10,292 bases of DNA from Bacteroidales bacterium UBA4230. GTDB taxonomy: Bacteria > Bacteroidota > Bacteroidia > Bacteroidales > UBA932. The notes beneath the pieces are model-generated. The model made no database searches and had not been told where the DNA came from. It saw only the letters and a program-made list of their open reading frames with translations. The stretch lies in NCBI GenBank assembly GCA_002395605.1, contig DGXO01000069.1, positions 1 through 10,292 on the forward strand. The letters are read 5' to 3'. Below, in pieces: positions 1 to 6,014 of this stretch. The stretch's first letter is position 1. Every line of letters begins with the position of its first letter. The position numbers and the translations under genes are program-made.

Positions 1-630
1 TTCCTCATCGAGCCCAAGCCCATGGAGCCCACAAAGCACCAGTACGACGTTGACACTGAGACCGTTATCGGCTTCCTTCGCGCAAATGGCCTTGACAAGG
101 ACTTCAAGGTGAATATTGAAGTGAACCACGCAACGCTTGCCGGTCACACGTTTGAGCACGAACTCACCGTGGCCCGTGAAAACGGTTTCCTGGGATCGAT
201 TGACGCCAACCGCGGAGACGCCCAAAACGGCTGGGATACAGACCAGTTCCCCGTAGACCCCTATGACCTCACCCAGGCCATGATGCAGATCCTCCTCAAC
301 GGCGGATTCAAGGACGGCGGCACAAACTTCGACGCCAAGCTTCGCCGCAGCTCCACGGACCCCGAGGACATCTTCATCGCCCACATCAGCGCAATGGATG
401 CAATGGCTCACGCCCTCCTGAACGCAGCTGCAGTGCTTGAGGAAAGCCCTCTCTGCAAGATGGTCAAGGAGCGCTATGCAAGCTTTGACAGCGGTCTTGG
501 CAAGAAGTTCGAGGAAGGCAAGGCCACCCTTGAGGAGCTCTACAATTATGCCAAAGCTAACGGAAATCCCGTTGCCGCTTCCGGAAAACAGGAACTCTAC
601 GAAACCCTCCTGAACCTCTATGCAAAGTAA
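1..630 (+). CDS. xylA: Xylose isomerase, C-terminal part (5' end outside window)
   Basis: Converts D-xylose to D-xylulose in the cytoplasm, the first intracellular step of xylose use. The frame is open from base 1 and gives 209 residues. The family is about 440 residues, so roughly the first 230 lie upstream; the ATG at 22 is an internal Met, not the start. Visible family motifs (window residue numbers) are FLIEPKPMEPTKHQYD at 1-16, with metal-ligand Glu4 and catalytic Lys6; NIEVNHATLAGHTFEHEL, with Glu40 and His43; GSIDANRGD around Asp68; NGWDTDQFP, with Asp79 and Asp81; and GGTNFDAKLRR, with Asp111. The metal-binding residues expected in this half all appear present. The C-terminus ends normally at TAA 628-630. 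The last 11 bases overlap the transporter start, so the two are probably translationally coupled. A xylulokinase gene is the expected partner and may lie upstream. Confidence 0.97.
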   Translation, partial: FLIEPKPMEPTKHQYDVDTETVIGFLRANGLDKDFKVNIEVNHATLAGHTFEHELTVARENGFLGSIDANRGDAQNGWDTDQFPVDPYDLTQAMMQILLNGGFKDGGTNFDAKLRRSSTDPEDIFIAHISAMDAMAHALLNAAAVLEESPLCKMVKERYASFDSGLGKKFEEGKATLEELYNYAKANGNPVAASGKQELYETLLNLYAK

Positions 631-2062
631 ACTGAGACAGGAAGGCAGCGCAGCCTACCTCCTTGGAATTGTCCTTGTTGCCGTAATTGGCGGCCTGCTG
701 TTCGGATACGACACCGCCGTCATTTCCGGTGCCGAAAAAGGCCTGCAGGCGTTCTTCCAGGATGCCGACGACTTCGTTTACACCGACGCCATTCACGGCT
801 TCACCACTTCCAGCGCCCTGATAGGCTGTATCATAGGCGCTTTCCTTTCCGGTGTCATGGCCTCCAGGCTGGGCCGAAAGAAGTCCCTGTTCATTGCGGG
901 CATACTGTTCTTCCTGAGCGCCCTTGGTTCCTACTACCCGGAGTTCCTCTTCTTCGAGGAAGGTGATGCAAGCCTGAGCCTTCTTGTGGCCTTCAACTGT
1001 TACCGCGTGCTTGGCGGCGTGGGCGTAGGACTGGCTTCGGCCCTGTGCCCCATGTACATAGCGGAGATTGCCCCATACAAGAAACGCGGTTCCCTGGTGT
1101 CCTGGAACCAGTTTGCCATCATCTTCGGCCAGCTGGTGGTATACTTTGTGAACTTCCTTATTGTGAGAAGCCATGCCTCGGACCCCGACGTTGTGGAATG
1201 GACCAGCGAAGTAGGCTGGCGCCTGATGTTCCTCTCAGAGGCCGTCCCCGCCGGGCTTTTCGCCCTTCTTATCCTGCTGGTACCGGAAACTCCCCGTTAC
1301 CTTACCCTAAAGGGCCGCGACGAAGAGGCCATGAAGGTGCTCTCCAACATCAACGGAGAGAAGAATGCCAGGGTTATCCTGGAGGAAATCAAGGCTACGG
1401 TGGACACCAAACGGGAACACCTCTTTTCCTATGGGTGGATGGTTGTCTTCATTGGATGCATGCTCAGCGTGTTCCAGCAGATCATAGGCATAAATGCAGT
1501 GCTGTACTTTGCGCCGCGCATCTTTGAATCCATGGGCGTGTCCAACAACATGCTCTTTACGGTCATAATGGGCGTGATTAATATCTCATTTACCCTGGTG
1601 GCCGTTTTCACGGTGGACAAACTGGGCCGAAAACCCCTGCTTATAACAGGCTCCCTGGGCATGGCGCTGGGCGCACTTGGTGTGGCCCTGAGCAATGTGG
1701 TGGCCCTTCCCGCCTTTGTCCCGGTTGTGAGCATCATGCTATACAGCGCATGCTTCATGTTCAGCTGGGGCCCCATCTGCTGGGTGTACATCTCTGAACT
1801 GTTCCCCAACACCATCCGCAGCCAGGCCACTGCCATTGCGGTGGCATTCCAGTGGATATTCAATTTCATAGTTTCCAGTACTTTTGTGCCCATGTACAAT
1901 ATGCGTCTGGGCTCTATGGGAGACAGTTTCGGCCACTTCTTCGCCTATGCCCTATATGGAGTGATCTGCCTTGTAGCGGCAGTCTTCGTGTGGCGGCTTG
2001 TCCCGGAAACCAAGGGGAAAACACTTGAAGACATGACCAAATTCTGGAGAGAAAAGAAATGA
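620..2062 (+). CDS. xylE: D-xylose/H+ symporter, MFS sugar porter family
   Basis: Inner-membrane proton-coupled sugar importer of 480 residues, close to the 491 of E. coli XylE, with 12 predicted membrane helices. Sugar-porter signatures seen are GGLLFGYDTAVISG (24-37), SRLGRKKS (82-89), VPETPRYL (221-228), QQIIGIN (286-292), DKLGRKPLL (333-341), SELFPNTIRSQA (392-403) and VPETKGKTLEDM (461-472). By motif alignment, the residues that contact xylose in E. coli XylE are kept: Phe28, Gln164, Gln286, Gln287, Asn292, Trp388 and Gln411. This supports xylose over glucose, although relatives of similar sequence carry glucose or arabinose. The start at 620 is the only in-frame ATG before helix 1 and lies inside the end of xylA with no Shine-Dalgarno, so translation probably depends on xylA. 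The stop overlaps the next gene by 4 bp (ATGA). Confidence 0.94.
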   Translation: MQSKLRQEGSAAYLLGIVLVAVIGGLLFGYDTAVISGAEKGLQAFFQDADDFVYTDAIHGFTTSSALIGCIIGAFLSGVMASRLGRKKSLFIAGILFFLSALGSYYPEFLFFEEGDASLSLLVAFNCYRVLGGVGVGLASALCPMYIAEIAPYKKRGSLVSWNQFAIIFGQLVVYFVNFLIVRSHASDPDVVEWTSEVGWRLMFLSEAVPAGLFALLILLVPETPRYLTLKGRDEEAMKVLSNINGEKNARVILEEIKATVDTKREHLFSYGWMVVFIGCMLSVFQQIIGINAVLYFAPRIFESMGVSNNMLFTVIMGVINISFTLVAVFTVDKLGRKPLLITGSLGMALGALGVALSNVVALPAFVPVVSIMLYSACFMFSWGPICWVYISELFPNTIRSQATAIAVAFQWIFNFIVSSTFVPMYNMRLGSMGDSFGHFFAYALYGVICLVAAVFVWRLVPETKGKTLEDMTKFWREKK

Positions 2063-3138
2063 AAAGGATTTTTACGGTAATCTGTGCCGTCCTCGCAATT
2101 GCAGGATGCACATCAAAAAAGGAAGCCCCGTCCGTATTCACCCTCACCAATGAGGCCGGAATGGAGGTTAAAATCACCAATTACGGCGGCCGAATAATGT
2201 CAATTGTGGTCCCGGACAAAGACGGTGTCAAGAGGGATGTCGTCCTTGGCTTTGACAAGGTGGAGGACTACTACCCGGAGAACAACCAGACAGACTTCGG
2301 CGCGGCCATCGGCAGGTATGCAAACCGCATCAACCAGGGCCTGATAACCATTGACGGAGTTACCATCCAGCTTCCTCAGAACAACTTCGGCCACTGCCTT
2401 CACGGCGGCCCTACAGGCTGGCAGTACCAACTTTATGAGGTTGTGGAGACCGATTCAAGCCACCTGAAACTCCTCATGAAATCCCCCGACGGAGACAATA
2501 ACTTCCCCGGAAACGTAGAGGCTTACGTAACCTACACCCTCACCCCGGAGTGCGCCATTGACATTGCCTACGAGGCCACCACAGACAAGCCCACGGTAAT
2601 CAACATGACCAACCACTCCTACTTCAACCTTTCCGGAGACCCCGCGAATCATAGCATCGTGGATGATGTCCTTTATATAAACGCCTCCAATTTCACCCCG
2701 GTAGACAGCACTTTCATGACAACCGGCGAAATTCGGCCCGTAGAGGGAACGCCCTTTGATTTTACGGCTCCTAAGCGGATTGGGGACGATATCGACGCTC
2801 CGTGCGAGCAGGTGAAAAACGGCCATGGCTTTGACCATAACTGGTGCCTGGATACCGCAGGTGACATTTCAAAGGTGGCCTGCGAGCTATATTGCCCGGG
2901 GACCGGAATAGACCTCAAGGTTTATACCGACGAACCCGGCGTGCAGGTTTATGCAGGCAATTTCCTTGACGGTACAGTGACAGGAAAGGGCGGCGTAGTG
3001 TATGGTCACCGCGCGGCCGTGTGCCTTGAAACCCAGCATTATCCGGATTCCCCCAACAAGCCTCAGTGGCCTTCGGTGGTGCTCCGCCCCGGTGAAACCT
3101 ATCACAGCCATTGCATCTATGCATTCGGCCTGAAATAA
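2059..3138 (+). CDS. galM: Aldose 1-epimerase (mutarotase), lipoprotein form
   Basis: Interconverts alpha and beta anomers of aldoses. The 359-residue protein begins with a lipoprotein signal (MKRIFTVICAVLAIAGC, lipobox Cys17), so the mature enzyme should be anchored outside the inner membrane rather than being cytoplasmic like E. coli GalM. Family motifs are GRYANRI (85-91), GHCLHGGPTGWQ (111-122, His115), NMTNHSYFNLSG (182-193, His186), GHGFDHNW (255-262, Asp259), VQVYAGNF (295-302) and CLETQHYPDSPNKP (322-335, Glu324). His186 and Glu324 match the catalytic acid/base pair, and His115 and Asp259 match substrate-binding positions. The ATG overlaps the xylE stop (ATGA), and GGAG at 2046-2049 is a rare Shine-Dalgarno-like match 9 bases upstream. 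Next to xylA-xylE, xylose is a likely substrate, but mutarotases are broad and galactose, glucose or arabinose cannot be excluded. Confidence 0.94.
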   Translation: MKRIFTVICAVLAIAGCTSKKEAPSVFTLTNEAGMEVKITNYGGRIMSIVVPDKDGVKRDVVLGFDKVEDYYPENNQTDFGAAIGRYANRINQGLITIDGVTIQLPQNNFGHCLHGGPTGWQYQLYEVVETDSSHLKLLMKSPDGDNNFPGNVEAYVTYTLTPECAIDIAYEATTDKPTVINMTNHSYFNLSGDPANHSIVDDVLYINASNFTPVDSTFMTTGEIRPVEGTPFDFTAPKRIGDDIDAPCEQVKNGHGFDHNWCLDTAGDISKVACELYCPGTGIDLKVYTDEPGVQVYAGNFLDGTVTGKGGVVYGHRAAVCLETQHYPDSPNKPQWPSVVLRPGETYHSHCIYAFGLK

Positions 3139-3150
3139 TACTTATACAAT

Positions 3151-4002
3151 ATGAAAAAAACCAACGAAGAACTCAAGGTCATTGCAACCCAGGTGCGGAG
3201 GGATATCCTTCGTATGGTATGCCTTGCAAAGTCCGGCCATCCGGGCGGCTCAATGTCTTCCACAGACATCCTTACGGCCCTGTACTTCAATGAGATGAAG
3301 CAGGATCCCGCCACCTGGACGCGTGACGGCAAAGGCCAGGACATGTTTATCCTGAGCGCCGGCCATATGACCCCGGTATATTATTCAATCCTCTCCCGCG
3401 CCGGATACTTCCCGGTACAGGAACTTGCAAGTTTCCGCCAAATGGGAACCCGCCTTCAGGGACACCCCTCTGTGAGAAAGGCCCTTCCGGGCATATTCCA
3501 GGCTTCGGGGTCCCTTGGCCAGGGACTCAGCGCCGCTGCAGGCCTTGCCCTTGGAAAGAAACTGGACAAGGAGGACAACTTTGTTTTCTGCCTCTGCGGA
3601 GACGGTGAATCAGAGGAAGGCCAGATCTGGGAAGCCGGCATGTTTGCCGTTTTCCACAAGCTTGACAACCTCATTGCCATGACCGACTGGAACGGCAAGC
3701 AGATTGATGGCCCCGTAGACCAGGTGGCCGGAGAAGGCGACCTTGCCGCAAAATGGGAATCCTGGGGCTGGAGAGTGATTGTGGCCGATGGCCATGACTT
3801 TGAGGCCATAGAGAAGGCCTATGAGCTTGCAAAGGCCGGCAAAGGCAGCGGAGTGCCCACCATGATCCTTTGGAAAACTGAAATGGGCCATGGCGTGGAC
3901 TTCATGGCCGGCACCCACAAATGGCACGGCAGCGTTCCCAAGCCGGAGCAGCTTGAAGACGCCCTTGGACAGTTAGGTGAAACCCCTCTTGGAGATTTTT
4001 AG
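3151..4002 (+). CDS. Transketolase, N-terminal subunit (split transketolase)
   Basis: Thiamine-diphosphate (pyrophosphate-side) half of a two-gene transketolase, 283 residues, the usual length for the split form. With its partner it moves two-carbon ketol units between pentose-phosphate sugars in the cytoplasm. Motifs are SGHPGGSMS (28-36, His30), SAGHMTP (69-75, His72), GHPS (104-107), SGSLGQGLS (119-127) and the ThDP/Mg motif CGDGESEEGQIWEA (149-162, Asp151), followed by the metal-ligand region DWNGKQIDG with Asn181. MGHG...HKWHG near residues 245-260 is also typical. The start is 12 bases after the galM stop with only an AT-rich leader, so it is probably co-transcribed with the xylose genes; that would raise transketolase capacity when xylulose 5-phosphate is produced. 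The sequence stops cleanly at TAG 4000-4002, as separate subunits do, so this is not a broken full-length gene. In some species these genes are named tktA/tktB; the symbol is left blank. Confidence 0.94.
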   Translation: MKKTNEELKVIATQVRRDILRMVCLAKSGHPGGSMSSTDILTALYFNEMKQDPATWTRDGKGQDMFILSAGHMTPVYYSILSRAGYFPVQELASFRQMGTRLQGHPSVRKALPGIFQASGSLGQGLSAAAGLALGKKLDKEDNFVFCLCGDGESEEGQIWEAGMFAVFHKLDNLIAMTDWNGKQIDGPVDQVAGEGDLAAKWESWGWRVIVADGHDFEAIEKAYELAKAGKGSGVPTMILWKTEMGHGVDFMAGTHKWHGSVPKPEQLEDALGQLGETPLGDF

Positions 4003-4004
4003 TT

Positions 4005-4031
4005 GTCATTTCGAGCTTGTCGAGAAATCTC
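4005..4031 (+). repeat. Short dispersed palindromic-type repeat between the transketolase genes
   Basis: These 27 bases begin GTCATTTCGAG and end GTCGAGAAATCTC. They can fold into a small imperfect hairpin: ATTTCGA pairs with TCG-(AG)-AAAT around a GCTTG loop, with a two-base bulge. From general knowledge, sequences of the form CATTTCGA...GAGAAATCT recur between genes in many Bacteroidota genomes. Only one copy is visible here, so the repeat call rests on that recognition and not on copies in the window. It fills most of the 43-base gap between the two transketolase genes and reads through in frame with the downstream gene. Confidence 0.6.
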
Positions 4032-4045
4032 AAAACATTGAATTT

Positions 4046-4996
4046 ATGAAATACACAGATACAGGAAAGAAAGACACCCGCAGCGGATTCGGCGTGGGTC
4101 TTCTCAAGGCAGGCCAGGCGGACTCCCGCGTGCTTGCCCTTACCGCAGACCTGAAGGGCTCCCTCAAGATGGACGCTTTTGCGGCCGAATTCCCGGAGAG
4201 GTTCATCCAGTGCGGCATTGCCGAAGCCAACATGGTGGGCGTGGCCGCCGGCCTTGCAATCACCGGAAAGATTCCGTTTATCGGCTCTTTTGCCGAATTT
4301 GTGACCGGCCGCGTCTATGACCAGATCCGTCAGGAGGTGGCATATGGCTGCACCAACGTGAAGATTGCATCCTCTCACGCCGGCATCACCCTTGGCGAAG
4401 ACGGCGCAACTCACCAGACCATGGAGGACATAGCCCTCATGCGCGCCCTTCCCGGAATGGTGATCCTCAACCCCTGCGACTTCAACCAGACGGTCCAGGC
4501 CACAATTGCCGCCGCAAAGTATGAGGGGCCCGTTTACCTTCGTTTCGGCCGTCCTTCAGTGCCCAATTTCACCCCTGAGGATGAGCCTTTTGTAATTGGC
4601 AAGGCAATTGTCATGAACGAGGGTAAGGATGTAACCATCTTCGCAACCGGCCACACCGTATGGGAGGCCCTCCTTGCCGCAGACGCCCTTGAGGCCGATG
4701 GAATCAAGGCCGAAATCATTGACATCGCCACCATCAAACCTCTTGACGAAGCTGCCGTAATTGCCAGCGCTTCCAAGACCGGCGCCGTGGTTGTGGCCGA
4801 AGAACACAACATGGCTGGCGGCCTTGGAGAGGCCATTGCCGGTGTGCTTGCAGCCGCCAAACCTACTCCCGTTGAGTTTGTCAACGGACAGGACCGCTTC
4901 GGCCAGTCAGGTACGCCTGCCGCCCTTATGACAGCCTACGGCCTTGACGCCGCGCATATTGCAGAGGCTGCAAAGAAAGCGCTTAAGCGGAAATAA
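4046..4996 (+). CDS. Transketolase, C-terminal subunit (split transketolase)
   Basis: Pyrimidine-binding plus C-terminal half of the split transketolase, 316 residues from the ATG at 4046. Motifs are LTADLKGS (32-39), QCGIAEANM (55-63), whose Glu60 corresponds to the catalytic Glu that activates the thiamine ring, SHAGITLGEDGATHQ (110-124), YLRFGRP (164-170) and FATGHTVWEAL (199-209) opening the C-terminal domain. The frame is open upstream to an ATG at 3977, which would add 23 residues, but that stretch overlaps the end of the N-subunit gene and is encoded largely by the dispersed repeat. The 4046 start gives MKYTDTGKKDTRSGFG, a normal family N-terminus, and is preferred. No Shine-Dalgarno is seen. 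Neither subunit can be active alone, so the two should form a heterotetramer-like complex with two active sites. This is the last gene of the sugar operon. Confidence 0.94.
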   Translation: MKYTDTGKKDTRSGFGVGLLKAGQADSRVLALTADLKGSLKMDAFAAEFPERFIQCGIAEANMVGVAAGLAITGKIPFIGSFAEFVTGRVYDQIRQEVAYGCTNVKIASSHAGITLGEDGATHQTMEDIALMRALPGMVILNPCDFNQTVQATIAAAKYEGPVYLRFGRPSVPNFTPEDEPFVIGKAIVMNEGKDVTIFATGHTVWEALLAADALEADGIKAEIIDIATIKPLDEAAVIASASKTGAVVVAEEHNMAGGLGEAIAGVLAAAKPTPVEFVNGQDRFGQSGTPAALMTAYGLDAAHIAEAAKKALKRK

Positions 4997-5057
4997 TTGC
5001 TTTGAGCTTTGCATATCCAAATCGTGGTGCAAAGTTAAACTATTGACCATTAATATT

Positions 5058-5103
5058 TTATGTAAAGTGCCATGCTCTTGTTAGAGTATGGCACTTTATG
5101 TAA
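5058..5103 (+). terminator. Long inverted repeat, probable terminator of the sugar operon
   Basis: The core stem pairs 5063-5078 with 5083-5098: 16 pairs, 15 Watson-Crick and one G-T wobble (5074/5087), around a TGTT loop. Three more Watson-Crick pairs and two wobbles extend it to 5058/5103. It lies 61 bases after the transketolase stop, before a gene with its own promoter-like box, which fits termination of the upstream operon. There is no clean T-run after the stem, so termination efficiency or another role (3'-end protection, bidirectional barrier) cannot be judged from sequence. Confidence 0.65.
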
Positions 5104-5123
5104 GTGACTCATTTTCAGTAAAG

Positions 5124-5131
5124 TACATTTG
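5124..5131 (+). promoter_or_regulatory. Possible second -7 box upstream of the ABC ATPase gene
   Basis: TACATTTG matches the Bacteroidota -7 consensus TAnnTTTG and would place a transcript start near 5135, about 47 bases before the ATG at 5182. No convincing TTTG -33 box is seen at the right spacing, because that region is the right arm of the hairpin. This is a weak alternative to the box at 5170. Confidence 0.3.
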
Positions 5132-5169
5132 CGCCCAATACTTGGCAGTCCTGTTAATCTTTTTTTTCT

Positions 5170-5177
5170 TATCTTTG
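5170..5177 (+). promoter_or_regulatory. -7 promoter box (TATCTTTG) directly before the ABC ATPase start
   Basis: TATCTTTG fits the Bacteroidota primary-sigma -7 consensus TAnnTTTG. The motif is centred about 7 bases upstream of transcription starts, so +1 would fall near 5180-5182, at or next to the ATG at 5182; the mRNA would be leaderless or nearly so. The -33 element is poor: TTGG at 5142-5145 is about 24 bases away, longer than the usual 19-21, and the spacer contains eight consecutive T. Confidence 0.55.
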
Positions 5178-5181
5178 CCAC

Positions 5182-5832
5182 ATGATTATAAAGGCAGAGA
5201 ACATAACAAAGTCATTCGGCAACCTTCAAGTGCTTAAAGGCGTTGATTTCCATGCCTCTGAGGCCGAAGTTGTTGCCATAATGGGCGCTTCCGGAGCTGG
5301 TAAGTCAACACTGCTCCAGATACTGGGCACGCTGTCTACACCGGATGGCGGAAGCCTTGAAATAGACGGCACGGATGTTCTCAGCCTCGGCTCAAAGGCC
5401 CTTGCCGATTTCCGCAACCACCGCATAGGCTTTGTGTTCCAGGCACATCACCTGCTGCCGGAATTTTCGGCCCTTGAGAATGTGATGATTCCGTCCCTCA
5501 TAGCCGGAAAAAGCAGCCGTGAAGCCCGCGAAAGGGCGTCAGAACTGCTTAAAACAGTGGGTCTTGAAGGCCGGATGGGCCACAAACCTTCAGAACTTTC
5601 CGGCGGGGAACTTTCCCGCGTAGCCATTGCGCGGGCACTTCAGATGAACCCCGCAATTGTATTTGCCGATGAACCCACCGGCAACCTTGACTCCCGCACT
5701 AAGGAGGAAATCCACAACCTGTTTTTTTCTCTTAGGAAACAGTTTGGCCAGACAATAGTCATAGTTACCCATGATCCTGGCCTTGCCTCACTCTGTGACC
5801 GCACCTGTACCATGCAGGACGGCATAATATAG
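5182..5832 (+). CDS. lolD: ABC transporter ATP-binding protein, LolD/MacB type
   Basis: Cytoplasmic ATPase of 216 residues, the size of LolD, which powers release of lipoproteins from the inner membrane with LolC/LolE. Elements in order are Walker A GASGAGKS (35-42), Q-loop Gln87 in FVFQAHHLLPEFSALEN, signature LSGGE (139-143), Walker B IVFADEP (159-165, catalytic Glu164), D-loop NLDS (168-171) and switch His197 in VTHD. All catalytic elements are intact. FQ-HHLLPEF-ALENV and ADEPTGNLD are typical of the LolD/MacB/FtsE group. The fifth signature-region residue after LSGG-E is Leu where Gln is more usual (LSGGELSRVAIARA). No permease gene adjoins it, so the LolD name is by family resemblance; a MacB-like or other lipoprotein/peptide exporter ATPase is possible. 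The start at 5182 is fixed by the beta-strand MIIKAENITKSFG typical of the family N-terminus. Confidence 0.88.
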   Translation: MIIKAENITKSFGNLQVLKGVDFHASEAEVVAIMGASGAGKSTLLQILGTLSTPDGGSLEIDGTDVLSLGSKALADFRNHRIGFVFQAHHLLPEFSALENVMIPSLIAGKSSREARERASELLKTVGLEGRMGHKPSELSGGELSRVAIARALQMNPAIVFADEPTGNLDSRTKEEIHNLFFSLRKQFGQTIVIVTHDPGLASLCDRTCTMQDGII

Positions 5833-5931
5833 CATAAGTCCATACTAACGCTCAAGGCCTTGCATGTCTGTAGTATCTGACTCGATGTGCGGGGCAATAA
5901 TTGATTTGTCACTAAAAATTTCCGGCAATAA

Positions 5932-5963
5932 TTTGTATAGTTAAAAATCTTTGCCTATATTTG
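5932..5963 (+). promoter_or_regulatory. Bacteroidota-type promoter for the lipoprotein operon
   Basis: TTTG at 5932-5935 and TATATTTG at 5956-5963 are separated by 20 bases, matching the -33 TTTG / -7 TAnnTTTG layout of Bacteroides primary-sigma promoters. Transcription would start near 5967, leaving a leader of about 48 AT-rich bases before the ATG at 6015. It lies in the 182-base gap after the ABC ATPase gene, in which no other ORF is seen. I see no operator or riboswitch in the leader. Confidence 0.6.
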
Positions 5964-6014
5964 GTGGTGTAACCTATTGATTAATAATACTATTTAATAA
6001 TCCATATTGTCTTT

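Larger units (their letters stand above)
4997..5181. other. 185-base intergenic region between the sugar operon and the ABC ATPase gene
   Basis: No ORF with coding character is seen. The region contains a minus-strand TAnnTTTG match (5030-5037), the long hairpin at 5058-5103, a plus-strand TACATTTG match (5124-5131), a run of eight T (5160-5167) and a TATCTTTG box (5170-5177) just before the next start codon. It marks the boundary between two transcription units. Confidence 0.7.

Noticed and set aside
22..630. Short protein starting at the ATG at position 22
   Set aside because: The reading frame continues upstream to base 1 with the conserved FLIEPKP motif of xylose isomerase, so this Met is internal.
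557..1174. Minus-strand open frame of 205 codons
   Set aside because: It lies opposite the end of xylA and the xylE start region, both strongly supported; its translation has no recognisable family features.
3977..4045. Upstream in-frame start that lengthens the transketolase C-subunit by 23 residues
   Set aside because: The added stretch overlaps the N-subunit gene and comes mainly from the dispersed repeat; the ATG at 4046 gives the normal family N-terminus.
4000..4046. Transketolase as one gene broken by a stop or frameshift
   Set aside because: Both halves have the normal lengths and boundaries of naturally split transketolases, with complete motif sets and a proper start and stop.
3902..4414. 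Minus-strand open frame of 170 codons across the transketolase junction
   Set aside because: Antisense to two conserved enzyme genes and to the repeat; no homology recognised.
5842..5876. Possible terminator after the ABC ATPase: ATACTA/TAGTAT arms around the palindrome CAAGGCCTTG
   Set aside because: Only a six-base stem with a 23-base loop, or a ten-base self-palindrome with no room for a loop, and no T-run; too weak to call.
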